Of a stretch of DNA of 64,000 nt, positions 44,753-54,418 are shown piece by piece; position 1 is the first letter of the stretch; the number at the start of each line of letters is the position of its first letter. Under the pieces are notes generated by a model. It was given only the letters and a program-made list of their open reading frames with translations. It did not search any database and was not told the DNA's origin. The position numbers were made by a program, and so were the translations under genes. This stretch comes from Nitrospirota bacterium. GTDB taxonomy: Bacteria > JACPQY01. The stretch lies in NCBI GenBank assembly GCA_016180645.1, contig JACPAV010000011.1:62001-126000 (forward strand), given 5' to 3'.

Positions 44753-44760
44753 ACCTCGCT

Positions 44761-45777
44761 ATGCTCCGAATTCCGAAATATTCCACCTGCTTTGCACTGA
44801 TGCTGCTCGCTTCTTCGGCCTCGGCCCAACCCCAAGGCTCATACGTGTTGAAAGTCGGCACCCTCGCCCCGAAGGGCTCGACGTGGGAACGCGTTGTGGC
44901 AGATTCGTTCAATGAAATCAACCAGTTGACCAGCGGGAAGATGAAGTTTCAGATGTACGCAGGCGGCGTGCTCGGTGACGAAAAGGACATGGTTCGAAAA
45001 ATGAGAATCGGACAGTTGGACGGCGGGGGATTCACCGTTCTGGGCGCGGAGGAAATCGCCCCGGAAGTTTCGATCCTCGAACTTCCCTTCCTGTTCAATT
45101 CACTCCAAGAGGTCGATCAGGTGAGGGCGTTCATGAAGGAAGAACTCGGCAAGCTGTTTCTGGAGCGCGGGTTCATCCTGCTCAGTCTGATCGATCAAGC
45201 CGGGTTCATCCAAGCCTACTCGAAGGAGAAAGTGACGAACCTTGCGGACATTCGCCGGCAGAAGCCGTGGGTATGGGCCGGCGCCAAGGTCCACTACGAA
45301 ACCTGGAAAGCGATGGACATCAATCCCACGCCTCTGCCGGTGCCGGAGGTTCTCTCAGGCCTTCAAACCGGGCTGGTGAATTTCATCACGACCACGCCTC
45401 TCGCGTGTGTCGCCCTTCAGTGGTACACGCAGGTCAAGTATGTGTTCAAAGTCGATCTGCGTTATGAACCTGGGGTGGTGGTCATTGCGAAGAAACCCTT
45501 CGATGCCCTCCCGAAGGAGTACCGGGACATCATCCTTCAGGTCAACGCGAAGTATCAACCTTCCATCATTCAGGTGGCTCGCGAGGACGACGAAAAAGCC
45601 CTCTTCGGCATGCGGAAGAAAGGGATTGGAATCGTGATCCCCACCAAGGAAGCACGGGACGAAATGATCAAGCTGACGAAGAATTCAGTCCCGGAAGCGC
45701 TGATTCGCGACAAGTTCTTCACCCGCGAGCTGTACGAGAAGGTTCTGACCCGGCTGTCGCGGCCCATGGGGGGCTGA
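44761..45777 (+). CDS. dctP: TRAP transporter solute-binding protein, DctP family
   Basis: This periplasmic binding protein has 338 residues. A signal peptide ends at ASSASA-QPQ. LKVGTLAPKGSTWERV, MYAGGVLGDEKDMVRKMRIGQLDG and WVWAGAKVHYETWKAM are typical of DctP-type receptors, and the Arg in this region normally binds a carboxylate. It would capture an organic acid for a TRAP permease. The permease subunits (DctM and DctQ) are not found in the window. A short two-helix reading frame follows the stop in the same frame. Confidence 0.88.
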   Translation: MLRIPKYSTCFALMLLASSASAQPQGSYVLKVGTLAPKGSTWERVVADSFNEINQLTSGKMKFQMYAGGVLGDEKDMVRKMRIGQLDGGGFTVLGAEEIAPEVSILELPFLFNSLQEVDQVRAFMKEELGKLFLERGFILLSLIDQAGFIQAYSKEKVTNLADIRRQKPWVWAGAKVHYETWKAMDINPTPLPVPEVLSGLQTGLVNFITTTPLACVALQWYTQVKYVFKVDLRYEPGVVVIAKKPFDALPKEYRDIILQVNAKYQPSIIQVAREDDEKALFGMRKKGIGIVIPTKEARDEMIKLTKNSVPEALIRDKFFTRELYEKVLTRLSRPMGG

Positions 45778-45807
45778 GCTACGCCCGATTCGCTCCGGCG
45801 CTGGTAC

Positions 45808-45975
45808 TTGACGCCGATCGGGCGCGTGGTCCGGGCCGCTTTGGGCCTCCCCTTCCTCGGGTTCGCGATCTATCTGGTCCGGCTCGACGGAATCGCCTTC
45901 ACTCTGCTCGCGATTCTTCCCTTGTTGGTGGGGCTTTCTCTTCCCGCGGCCGCTCTCGTTCAGGAACCCGACTGA
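45808..45975 (+). CDS. Possible small two-helix membrane protein
   Basis: This short frame of about 55 residues begins at TTG 45808 or GTG 45826. It encodes two hydrophobic segments (VRAALGLPFLGFAIYLVRL and TLLAILPLLVGLSLPAAAL), with a charged end before the TGA. It lies in the same frame as dctP directly after its stop. It is not a known TRAP subunit, though these receptors are often followed by small membrane components. No ribosome site was seen, so it could also be a remnant. Confidence 0.35.
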   Translation: MTPIGRVVRAALGLPFLGFAIYLVRLDGIAFTLLAILPLLVGLSLPAAALVQEPD

Positions 45976-46445
45976 GACGTCGTCGTCATCCCCAACCGGG
46001 TGTTGGGAAAGAAATGGTCGTTCCCCTGAATTCTCTCCTGGTCATCGGTCGATGACGGATTGAAGCGCCGCCGCGCCCGGAAGCAGCTTCCCTCGCCCAA
46101 GTAGTCGCGCGCGCGTCCGCCGCGGCCGGGGTCGGCCGGGGTCGTTCTTTTCAGTCAACATCGCTGGTCAGCCGGGGTCAGGTAGCATGAACGGCGGCGA
46201 CCTCCTTCGGGTATGATTCGTGCCGTCTGCCTGAAACTGCGCGGGTTCGTCGAGCCGCGCTAGGTTCTGTTTGAAAACGTATCGCGGACCCTAAAGGGCC
46301 CGCTACGGATGTTCGCGATTTCCTCTGTAGCGGAGCCTTCAGGCTCCGCAGGCGAAGCCATGCACGGGCAGTTTTCAAACAGAGCCCAATCGCGCAATCG
46401 TCTGGGCCGACCTCCATTGCCTCCCCCTCAAGCGGCGGTCACGGG
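45976..46445. other. Gene-free stretch with repeats
   Basis: No credible gene is seen in about 470 nt. The left half has GC-rich direct repeats (GCCGGGGTC occurring several times near 46120-46180). The right half holds an element with 11-bp inverted ends (46267-46382). It lies between dctP and the cupredoxin-like lipoprotein gene, which converge here. Confidence 0.55.
46267..46382. repeat. MITE-like element with 11-bp terminal inverted repeats
   Basis: CTGTTTGAAAA at 46267-46277 and its perfect inverse TTTTCAAACAG at 46372-46382 bound a 116-bp unit. Inside are hairpins around GGACCCTAAAGGGCCC and GGAGCC-TTC-AGGCTCC. It has no coding capacity and no obvious target duplication. Confidence 0.6.
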
Positions 46446-48230
46446 TCACAAATCCGCGATGGCGTCGAAGTAGGCGAGGATGGCGTTGAGGGGACCGAGG
46501 CTGGCCGGGCAGAAGCCCTCGGCGTCAACTTCGCAGATGGAAACGATTTCGCCGAAGACGGAGCCGAATGAACCCGGGGCGATGAATAACATCCCGCCGA
46601 ACGTCGGATCGCGGAAGGCGTAGTACGGCACGAGTTCGGATGGATCGCCCGAGGAGGGTGAGATCCCGTCAGCGGGGAGTTCGTATCGTACGCCGTCCAC
46701 TTCCAAGCCCTGGAAATGCGGCGCATCCCCCACTTTCAAAGATTCGAAGAATTCCGGCGTCACCCGGATGGTCGCCAGGATCTCGTTGCTTTCCGCAATC
46801 TCCCCTTCCACCGCCAGGACGATCGACCCCTTCGACTCGTACCGGACGGGGAGCAGGTCCCGTGCGGACACGGGCTTGCGAAAAAGAGCGCCCAGATCGA
46901 CCGCCATGAAGTCCGTGAGTGGGTTGAGTCCCATGAAGGCCAGGGGAATGTTGAGGTCTGCCATCGTGACGCGCGTCAGAGGTTCCCCCTGGATCGATGC
47001 GCGCACTTTTTCCAAGAACATCGGCAGTGCGTTCATGTTTCCCAGGAGTTCGGCGGACAATCGTATATTCCCCACACCGGGGAGTTTGAGGAGGTCGCCT
47101 TCGTCAACGCGGCCGCTGGCATTGACGTCGATCACCGCGATCGGACGCGGCGGATCCGAAACCGTCGTGAGTCCCGCGTTCAGGCCATCCACGAAGACCC
47201 GTCCATCCGCTCCGAGAAGCGCGTCCATCGCCTGAATCCAAATCCGTCGCGCCGAAGCGAATCGCACGGGGGTTTCCAGCGTCAGGAGTTGCGGATTCCG
47301 CTCCAGCACGGCGCCCAGCCCGCGGACTTTCGCGATGTCGCCCGGTTCCTGGAAGCTCACGGCCGAAAGGGCATCCAGAAAAGCCGGATCCAGCGGCACG
47401 TCCAGATTGTGAGCCATGACCATTTGGACGACACCGTCGAGAAGACCCACGATGGCCGAAAGAAATCGCACCTCCAGCGCCTGGTAGTCGCCGGAGAGAT
47501 CGAACACCAAATCGCCCGCATCCCCTAACTGGAGCTGGAGTTTCGGCACATGAAATTGGAGCGAGTCGATCTCTTTCAATCCGAACAGGCGCCTTCTTGC
47601 GTCCATCAGGCCCGCGACCAGGTTCTCGGCGATGGATCGGATTCCCGCGCTCCCCTGCCTCCTTGGGGCTGACAGGATCGGCTCAGCCAGAGCAAAGGCA
47701 GTGGAGATCCTCGCGATGGCGATCCCGGCTCTCGCCTTCTCCCTCTCCGTTTCCACGAAGTCCAGTGCATCCGATGATAGAGCCGTTTGGAAGGCCCGCA
47801 CGGCCGAGGTAGGATCGCCCTCGATCAGGGTGAATCCTTCCTCGACATTTCTCCGCGCGGCATCGGCCGCGAGGGATTGGCGAATCCAAACCATGCCCTG
47901 TTCATCCGCGGCGTCCCAATGCACGGTGCAGAATACGGGATACTCGCCGGGAGGCGGAGAAGGAATCGACACGGACTGCCCGGCTTCCATTACTCCTGTA
48001 TCGAAACTGCGATCGGCAGCCGTAACCGAATGCGCCGCGCCCGCTTCGTTTTTCAGAACCAGAGGTGCGGCGGTTTCCGTTGAGAGGAATGAGAAAGACT
48101 GAGCCGCGGGTGGTTCAGGGGTGATGGTGGGTTCCGAGTTGCTGCAAGAAACGAAAAGGGCCGCAAAGCTTCCCAGAATCAGGGATGGGACGGAAAACAG
48201 CGCTCGGCCGGAAATTTTCGAGAAACGGAT
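46446..48230 (-). CDS. Lipoprotein with N-terminal cupredoxin-like domain; non-canonical start
   Basis: This protein has about 594 residues if the reading frame is extended to its signal peptide. Upstream of the first ATG (47990) the frame stays open and encodes RFSKISGRALFSVPSLILG followed by LFVSC, a lipoprotein signal, but contains no ATG, GTG or TTG. ATC at 48230 or 48236, or ATT at 48215, must serve as start, or there is a sequence error. The next 100 residues look like a cupredoxin: HSV, then FCTVH and a downstream Met supply the copper-ligand pattern. The remainder is helical and unrecognised, with a TPR-like GDPTSAVRAFQTAL. It directly follows the metallophosphatase stop. Confidence 0.65.
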   Translation of the reverse strand: MRFSKISGRALFSVPSLILGSFAALFVSCSNSEPTITPEPPAAQSFSFLSTETAAPLVLKNEAGAAHSVTAADRSFDTGVMEAGQSVSIPSPPPGEYPVFCTVHWDAADEQGMVWIRQSLAADAARRNVEEGFTLIEGDPTSAVRAFQTALSSDALDFVETEREKARAGIAIARISTAFALAEPILSAPRRQGSAGIRSIAENLVAGLMDARRRLFGLKEIDSLQFHVPKLQLQLGDAGDLVFDLSGDYQALEVRFLSAIVGLLDGVVQMVMAHNLDVPLDPAFLDALSAVSFQEPGDIAKVRGLGAVLERNPQLLTLETPVRFASARRIWIQAMDALLGADGRVFVDGLNAGLTTVSDPPRPIAVIDVNASGRVDEGDLLKLPGVGNIRLSAELLGNMNALPMFLEKVRASIQGEPLTRVTMADLNIPLAFMGLNPLTDFMAVDLGALFRKPVSARDLLPVRYESKGSIVLAVEGEIAESNEILATIRVTPEFFESLKVGDAPHFQGLEVDGVRYELPADGISPSSGDPSELVPYYAFRDPTFGGMLFIAPGSFGSVFGEIVSICEVDAEGFCPASLGPLNAILAYFDAIADL

Positions 48231-48237
48231 GGAGATG

Positions 48238-49536
48238 CTACCCGATCCGGCGGCGTGCCAGGAACCCGGCCAAGAGGATCAATCCCACCATGGAGCCCGC
48301 CATCGAGCCGCCGGTCGATCCAAAGCCGACTTGCGTGCATCCTCCGCCACCCCCGCCGCCGCCGGAGCCGCAGGCGGGGAGAGGATCTCCGGAGTTAAAC
48401 ATGCCGTCGTTGGATGTTGCGTCCACGCTGAAGGAATCGATGGTCGTGCCGTCCGGTTGGTAGGCCTTCGCCGTAACAACATTCCCAGATACCTGAACAT
48501 ATAAGTGGTTAAGCGTCTTTCTTGAAGTAACACTGTAAGAACATAAGCCCACGTCCCGAAGCGGCGCGCCGCCGCCCCCGCTGACTACGTAGGTCACACC
48601 GTTGATCGATTTCGTGCGCTCATAGTTGTGATCGTGGCCGTTGAATACCAGGTCCACGCCATGTTTCTGGAAGAGCGGCACGAGGTCCTGTTTCACGCCG
48701 CTGTCCTCACCGTGGTACCCCGAACTGAACGGTGGCTTGTGGAAGAAAACGAACAACGGACCCTTCCCCGCGCTGGCGGCCAGATCATTGTTGAGAAAAG
48801 CGTACTGGCTGCCGCCGGAGGCGAAATTCTGCTCCGTATTCACCGAAACAAAATGAGCGTTTCCGTAGTTGAAAGAGTACCAATCTTCCGTCCCGGACGC
48901 TGCGGTGGGCGTCACGAAGAACTTGCCGTAGAGGGACCCCGTGTCGTGGTTCCCCATCGTCGGAAACAGAGGCGATTTGCCGATCAGCGTCCGCTCGATG
49001 TCGAAAAAGTTCTGCCAATCGCCCGAGGACGTTCCGGTGGCCACGAAATCAGCCGAGTTCACAAGAAAGTCTGGCGACTGCCCGACGATCGCGTCGACCA
49101 CCTTCTGATGATCGGAGTTCGAGCCGCCCGACTCGAAAATCGTTCCCTTGCGGTTGTCGCCGTAGACGACGAAGGAGAACGATTCGCCGGAAGCCGGCGC
49201 CGTGAAGAAGGTAAGATCGCTGCTCGCATCGCCCGAGGACGTGGTGACCTTGTAGTGGTACAAACTCGATGGAGCCAAGCCCGCAAGGCCCACTTCGATG
49301 ACATCATTGTTGCTCACATCCGAAGCGGTCGCTGATTTTCCATACAAAGTATCGAGGCCGTAATTCACGGTGGCCGAGGACGCCCCCGATTCAACCACCA
49401 CCACAACGGACGAGGAATTCACCGATTGGAGATACGGGCCCTTGCTGATGGCGCCCCATGCCACGAACGGAGTGAGAATACTGACCGCGGCCCCCAAACC
49501 TGCCGATGTAATCAGTCGAAACGATGCGATACGCAT
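48238..49536 (-). CDS. Exported metallophosphatase with C-terminal sorting tag
   Basis: This protein has 432 residues. A signal peptide ends near VAWGA, then an Fn3-like domain (KGPYLQSVNSSSVVVVVESG) as in purple-acid-phosphatase-like enzymes. The calcineurin-type metal sites are VVYGDNRKG, MGNHD, FFHKPPF and NGHDHNYERT. The C-terminus is a Gly run, Cys (GGGGCTQV), helix (AGSMVGLILLAGFLA) and RRR, matching the tag on the protein at 35106. It should be an outer-surface phosphoesterase. AAAGGAG precedes the ATG at 49536, yet a promoter puts the mRNA start almost at the ATG. Confidence 0.87.
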   Translation of the reverse strand: MRIASFRLITSAGLGAAVSILTPFVAWGAISKGPYLQSVNSSSVVVVVESGASSATVNYGLDTLYGKSATASDVSNNDVIEVGLAGLAPSSLYHYKVTTSSGDASSDLTFFTAPASGESFSFVVYGDNRKGTIFESGGSNSDHQKVVDAIVGQSPDFLVNSADFVATGTSSGDWQNFFDIERTLIGKSPLFPTMGNHDTGSLYGKFFVTPTAASGTEDWYSFNYGNAHFVSVNTEQNFASGGSQYAFLNNDLAASAGKGPLFVFFHKPPFSSGYHGEDSGVKQDLVPLFQKHGVDLVFNGHDHNYERTKSINGVTYVVSGGGGAPLRDVGLCSYSVTSRKTLNHLYVQVSGNVVTAKAYQPDGTTIDSFSVDATSNDGMFNSGDPLPACGSGGGGGGGGCTQVGFGSTGGSMAGSMVGLILLAGFLARRRIG

Positions 49537-49546
49537 GCTTGGCTCC

Positions 49547-49575
49547 TTTCTAACAATCGAGGGGAAGCAAGTCAA
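49547..49575 (-). promoter_or_regulatory. Promoter of metallophosphatase gene
   Basis: On the minus strand TTGACT, a 17-bp spacer and TAGAAA end 10 nt before the ATG at 49536. The leader would be only about 4 nt, leaving most of the apparent Shine-Dalgarno outside the mRNA. Confidence 0.45.
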
Positions 49576-49712
49576 GGACCAACATCGGATTCGACGCACG
49601 GGATCTTATGCGTTATCAACACATTGTCCGCAGGTCGGCCCAAGTCCCGCCTCGTGCATGTCAGAAATGACACTCTTTCTCCTTGACACACCACCCTTCT
49701 CCGGACTATCCG

Positions 49713-50630
49713 ATGGAGATGCCCAAAGCCGCCAGAAAGAAAATCGGGAAGGTCGTTCTCGTCACGGGCACCTCCAGCGGGTTCGGACTGCTTGCCGCCA
49801 TTGCGTTGGCGCGGCGCGGACACTGGGTCTTCGCTTCGATGCGCAATCCATCCAAGGCTGAGGCGCTCCGGGACGCCGCCACCCAGGCGGGGATCAAGAT
49901 TGAAGAGAACGCCCCTCCACTGACCCTCGTTCCCCTCGACGTAACGCGAAACGATTCCATTCATCGCGCCGTGCACGATATCCTCGGCCGGGTGCATCGG
50001 CTGGACGTGGTCATCAACAATGCCGGAATCGGCCTCGGCGGCTTTTTCGAGGACATGGACGAAGCCGATCTGCGGGATGTGATGGAGACCAATTTCTTCG
50101 GCGCGGTGGCCTTGATTCGCGAAGTGGCCCCCATCATGCGCAAGCAGGGTTACGGGCGAATCATCAACGTCACCAGCATCGGCGGGCGCGTTCCTCTGCC
50201 CGGCATGACCGCCTACAGCGCGAGCAAGTTCGCGCTGGAGGGGCTGAGCGAATCGCTCCGTTACGAACTGAAGCCCTTCGGCGTGGAGGTCGTGTTGGTA
50301 GAGCCGGGCACCTTCAAAACGGACATTTTCACTTCCAATCGCCGCATGGCCAGGCACGCCGAGAGTCCGACCAGTCCTTACAAGGCCGTCACCGAAAAAG
50401 TGCTTATGAAGGTTTACGAGCGTGTGGAGAAGCTGGGCGGCGACCCCCAGCGTGTGGCCGATCGGATCGCTCGCGTAGTGGAGGCCCGCTCCACCCGCCT
50501 CCGCTACACCGTGGGGCTGGATGCCAAGACCGAGGCATTTCTCCGGTGGCTCCTCCCATCGTCCGTGCCCGATCTCATTGCCGGGCGGGTTCTACGATCG
50601 TTTGGTTTGGGAAGAAAGACGCACCCATAA
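49713..50630 (+). CDS. Short-chain dehydrogenase/reductase
   Basis: This SDR has 305 residues. It contains the cofactor motif TGTSSGFG near 22, NNAGIG near 108, and catalytic Ser, Tyr and Lys (Ser in TSIGG, YSASK). The arrangement with VLVEPGTFKTDIF and a C-terminal RYTVGLDAK resembles retinol-dehydrogenase-like and hydroxysteroid-dehydrogenase-like SDRs. Starts at 49713 and 49719 are possible; TTGACA at 49683 followed by ACTATC is probably its promoter, which argues against a longer TTG start. The last codons (THP and the stop) lie in a REP-like hairpin. Confidence 0.87.
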   Translation: MEMPKAARKKIGKVVLVTGTSSGFGLLAAIALARRGHWVFASMRNPSKAEALRDAATQAGIKIEENAPPLTLVPLDVTRNDSIHRAVHDILGRVHRLDVVINNAGIGLGGFFEDMDEADLRDVMETNFFGAVALIREVAPIMRKQGYGRIINVTSIGGRVPLPGMTAYSASKFALEGLSESLRYELKPFGVEVVLVEPGTFKTDIFTSNRRMARHAESPTSPYKAVTEKVLMKVYERVEKLGGDPQRVADRIARVVEARSTRLRYTVGLDAKTEAFLRWLLPSSVPDLIAGRVLRSFGLGRKTHP

Positions 50631-50690
50631 AGGGTGCGCCTACCGCAGGCAGCGCGCCTCCATTCCGGTAGCCGCGGGCTTCAGCCCGCG
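50617..50690. repeat. REP-like hairpin pair
   Basis: CGCACCC with GGGTGCG (50620-50638) and CGCGGGCT-TC-AGCCCGCG (50673-50690) repeat the design of the pair at 18441-18487 (CACCC-TAAAGGGTG then a GGCTT(T/C)AGCC hairpin). The first hairpin overlaps the end of the SDR gene. They may also act in termination. Confidence 0.6.
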
Positions 50691-50735
50691 AAAAGGTTGA
50701 CAATCCCGACTCCCGCCGTATCATGGGCCCATAGA

Positions 50736-50826
50736 GCGCTGGGGGTGCCTGTCGGAACAGAAAACCGGCGAGCTGAGAACGAGACTCCGGAAGCCTGATC
50801 AGGGTCATGCCTGCGAAGGTAAGCGC
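50736..50826 (+). promoter_or_regulatory. TPP riboswitch
   Basis: The thi-box layout is clear: GCGCT and AGCGC close the P1 stem, GGGGGTGCC starts the P2 arm, CTGAGA is present at 50773, and CCTGATCAGGGTCATGCCTGCGAAGG matches the conserved 3' part. It sits 60 nt upstream of thiC, which it should repress when thiamine pyrophosphate is abundant, either by terminating transcription or by hiding the AGGAGG site. Confidence 0.92.
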
Positions 50827-50838
50827 CGACGCCACTAG

Positions 50839-52254
<1,416 letters not shown>

Positions 52255-53082
52255 GTGGACACCTTTCCCGCCGCGCCTGATGCGGGCACCCCCTCCCTTC
52301 TGCTGAGCGGCAGGGACGGCGATCAGAATGGTCAGGGGGTCCACGCGCCGCCCCCGTGGGACTCGCCCGCTCCGATCGACCCCTCCGGGCCAAAGGGATC
52401 GTCCTTCGTTCGCCGAACCTGGGAGGACTGGGCCGGCGCCCTCTTCTCGCCGCGCGTGTTCTTCCGGGACCTGCGGAGCCGCACCTCCATCAAGCAGGCG
52501 CTGGTCTTTGGGATTGTCTTGAATGCCGCCGGGTCTCTGCTCTCCTTCCCCGTCTCGCTCCTTCGGTGGAAGAGTTCATTGGCCATGCTGGAACAAGACG
52601 GCCTAAGCCGCTTCTCGTTTCTTCGGCAGATGCTCCAAACGGCTGATTCGGACTCCTTCCTCAAGCTCGGCGCCTATCTGTATCACGGCGGCTCGATCCT
52701 GCTCTCGCCGATCACCGTTCCCCTCTTCTATCTCGGGCTTGCGATGACCTTCATTCATCCCACGGCCCGCCTCCTTGGAGGAAAGGGAACGTTTGTCCAG
52801 ACCGTGATCGCCCTGACCTACACCAGCGCCACCCAGCCCCTACTGCTCCTCGGAATTCTTCCCTTCTTCGGATATGGGGCCTATCTTTTCTATACGACCC
52901 TTCTCGCGACGATCGCCGTGCGCGAGGCGCATCAATTCTCCACGGGCCAGTCCCTCGTCTCCCTCGGGCTCGGAGGCGTGGTGGCTCCGTTCGTCCTACT
53001 CATCATCACGCTCGTCCTTGTCGTGCTTCTCATCACCGGCGGCTCCGCCGGGCAGCTTCTGGAAACCTTCCAAGCCGCATGA
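52255..53082 (+). CDS. Yip1-domain membrane protein
   Basis: This protein has 275 residues. The start is a GTG touching the thiC stop. A 60-residue Pro/Gly-rich cytoplasmic N-region is followed by about five membrane segments in the Yip1 (PF04893-like) pattern: WAGALFSPRVFFRDLR, then hydrophobic stretches and the terminal SLGLGGVVAPFVLLIITLVLV. The function of bacterial Yip1 proteins is poorly known. Tight linkage suggests co-expression with thiC rather than a thiamine role. Confidence 0.72.
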   Translation: MDTFPAAPDAGTPSLLLSGRDGDQNGQGVHAPPPWDSPAPIDPSGPKGSSFVRRTWEDWAGALFSPRVFFRDLRSRTSIKQALVFGIVLNAAGSLLSFPVSLLRWKSSLAMLEQDGLSRFSFLRQMLQTADSDSFLKLGAYLYHGGSILLSPITVPLFYLGLAMTFIHPTARLLGGKGTFVQTVIALTYTSATQPLLLLGILPFFGYGAYLFYTTLLATIAVREAHQFSTGQSLVSLGLGGVVAPFVLLIITLVLVVLLITGGSAGQLLETFQAA

Positions 53083-53097
53083 CGCACCCGCCGCACC

Positions 53098-53157
53098 GGG
53101 TCAATGCTGAATGTTGACAAACCCAGACTGGAGAATGTCAACATTCAGCATTGACCC
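53098..53157. repeat. Perfect 22-bp inverted repeat
   Basis: Arms at 53098-53119 and 53136-53157 are exact inverse complements (each contains TCAATGCTGAATGTTGACA or its inverse), with a 16-nt loop. The right arm includes the start of the DUF3089 gene. The symmetry is too extended for an ordinary terminator and there is no T-tract; it may be a mobile-element remnant or regulatory structure. Confidence 0.75.
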
Positions 53158-53412
53158 CAAATGGCTCGCGATGCTGCTCGCCGTCGCAGTGATGTCATGC
53201 AGCGGAGGAACCGACTCCTCATTCTCGCCCGGACTCGCCCGGAAACTGGCCGAGGATCTAGGAGAGACTCCGCTCGATTATTCCGATCCCGCGAAATGGG
53301 CGTGCACGGCGGACCGGAAGGACGATGTGTGCGATGTGAACTACACGGACACCCGAATCGAAGCCGATGGATCCACGACCCATCAACCGGCGGCGCCGGA
53401 CCCTTCGGCACC
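53135..53412 (+). other. N-terminal export region of DUF3089 gene
   Basis: The first codons lie in the inverted repeat: ATG at 53135 gives MSTFSIDPKWLAMLLAVAVM followed by SCSGG, a lipoprotein signal whose lipobox is VMSC. An ATG at 53111 in the loop-proximal left arm would extend it by eight residues. Confidence 0.4.
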
Positions 53413-54412
53413 CATCGATTGCTTCTACATCTATCCCACAGTGGATTGGAGTTTCACGACGGGCAATCACGACGATTTGTCGGAAGTACGTCTCCCCGAG
53501 CTCACGGTACAAACCCAGGCAGGACGATTCTCGGAAGTCTGCCGCGTGTTCGCCCCGTACTACCGGCAGGCCACCATCGCCAGCTACGCCCTCACCAATG
53601 CGGAGGGCGAACGTATCTTCCGGAAAGCGTTCATGGACGTGGCCACGGCCTTCGAGTACTACCTCGACCACTGGAACAACGGCCGACCGATGGTCCTCAT
53701 GGGCCACTCGCAGGGGGCGCAAATGACTTCCTACCTCCTCCACCTCTATTTCGACGGTGCGGACAACAAACTGAGGACAAAACTTCTCCTCGCGCTGCCC
53801 ATCGGCTTCAATGTCTTCACACCGACCGGTCAATTCGTCGGGGGATCATTTTCGGACATCCCGTTGTGCACGTCCTCGGACCAAACCGGTTGCGTCATTC
53901 ACTACCGGTCGTTTCCAGAGGGGTATGAGTTTCCGCGCCGCACGGCCATCGGGGGCAGCATCGATGAACTTCTGGGGTCCATGGGCTATCTTTATCGCTC
54001 CTATTCGGCGGGAGATGTCGTCTCGTGCGTGAATCCCTCGAGCGAATCTGCCGGCCCGACGGATGTCGTGATGGACGGCAACGGGAAGACGCAGCCTTCG
54101 AATGACGCGCGGATTCTCGAGGGGACTTTCCTGATGGGGTTGTTCACATCCCCGGGGGCGAGCCCCACGGCCGTCCAGTCCGCCCAACATCTGCCCGGCC
54201 GCTACACGGCTACTTGCCGAAAAGAGCCGGACGGCGACGCCTATCTTGCTATCGGCCTTCGCGAACGGTCAGGCACAATCGACGTCCGAGGGGACCCCCT
54301 CAGCACGTCGCAATCCCTCGGCAGCCTCGGACTGCATCTTTACGATTTCAACCTCGCCCTCGGAGACCTGATCATGCAGGTGCGCGTCCGCTCCGCCGCA
54401 TTCAGCCGTTAG
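53135..54412 (+). CDS. DUF3089 alpha/beta-hydrolase lipoprotein
   Basis: This exported hydrolase-like protein has 425 residues. A lipobox near residue 17 (VMSC) follows the signal peptide. DCFYIYPTVDW, the DUF3089 start, is followed by CRVFAPYYRQ, the nucleophile elbow GHSQGAQM, and a long C-terminal domain with paired cysteines. The family has a lipase-like fold but its substrates are not established. The start codon lies in an inverted repeat, and no ribosome site is obvious. It converges with the thiamine genes 6 nt downstream. Confidence 0.8.
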   Translation: MSTFSIDPKWLAMLLAVAVMSCSGGTDSSFSPGLARKLAEDLGETPLDYSDPAKWACTADRKDDVCDVNYTDTRIEADGSTTHQPAAPDPSAPIDCFYIYPTVDWSFTTGNHDDLSEVRLPELTVQTQAGRFSEVCRVFAPYYRQATIASYALTNAEGERIFRKAFMDVATAFEYYLDHWNNGRPMVLMGHSQGAQMTSYLLHLYFDGADNKLRTKLLLALPIGFNVFTPTGQFVGGSFSDIPLCTSSDQTGCVIHYRSFPEGYEFPRRTAIGGSIDELLGSMGYLYRSYSAGDVVSCVNPSSESAGPTDVVMDGNGKTQPSNDARILEGTFLMGLFTSPGASPTAVQSAQHLPGRYTATCRKEPDGDAYLAIGLRERSGTIDVRGDPLSTSQSLGSLGLHLYDFNLALGDLIMQVRVRSAAFSR

Positions 54413-54418
54413 CACCCA

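Noticed and set aside
44578-44760. Longer N-terminus of the TRAP binding protein
   Set aside because: It would include the phaR promoter and its own -35; the ATG at 44761 gives a proper signal peptide.
49683-49712. Upstream TTG start for the SDR
   Set aside because: The TTG belongs to a TTGACA hexamer with a -10-like element 16 bp on, and the extra residues are not SDR-like.
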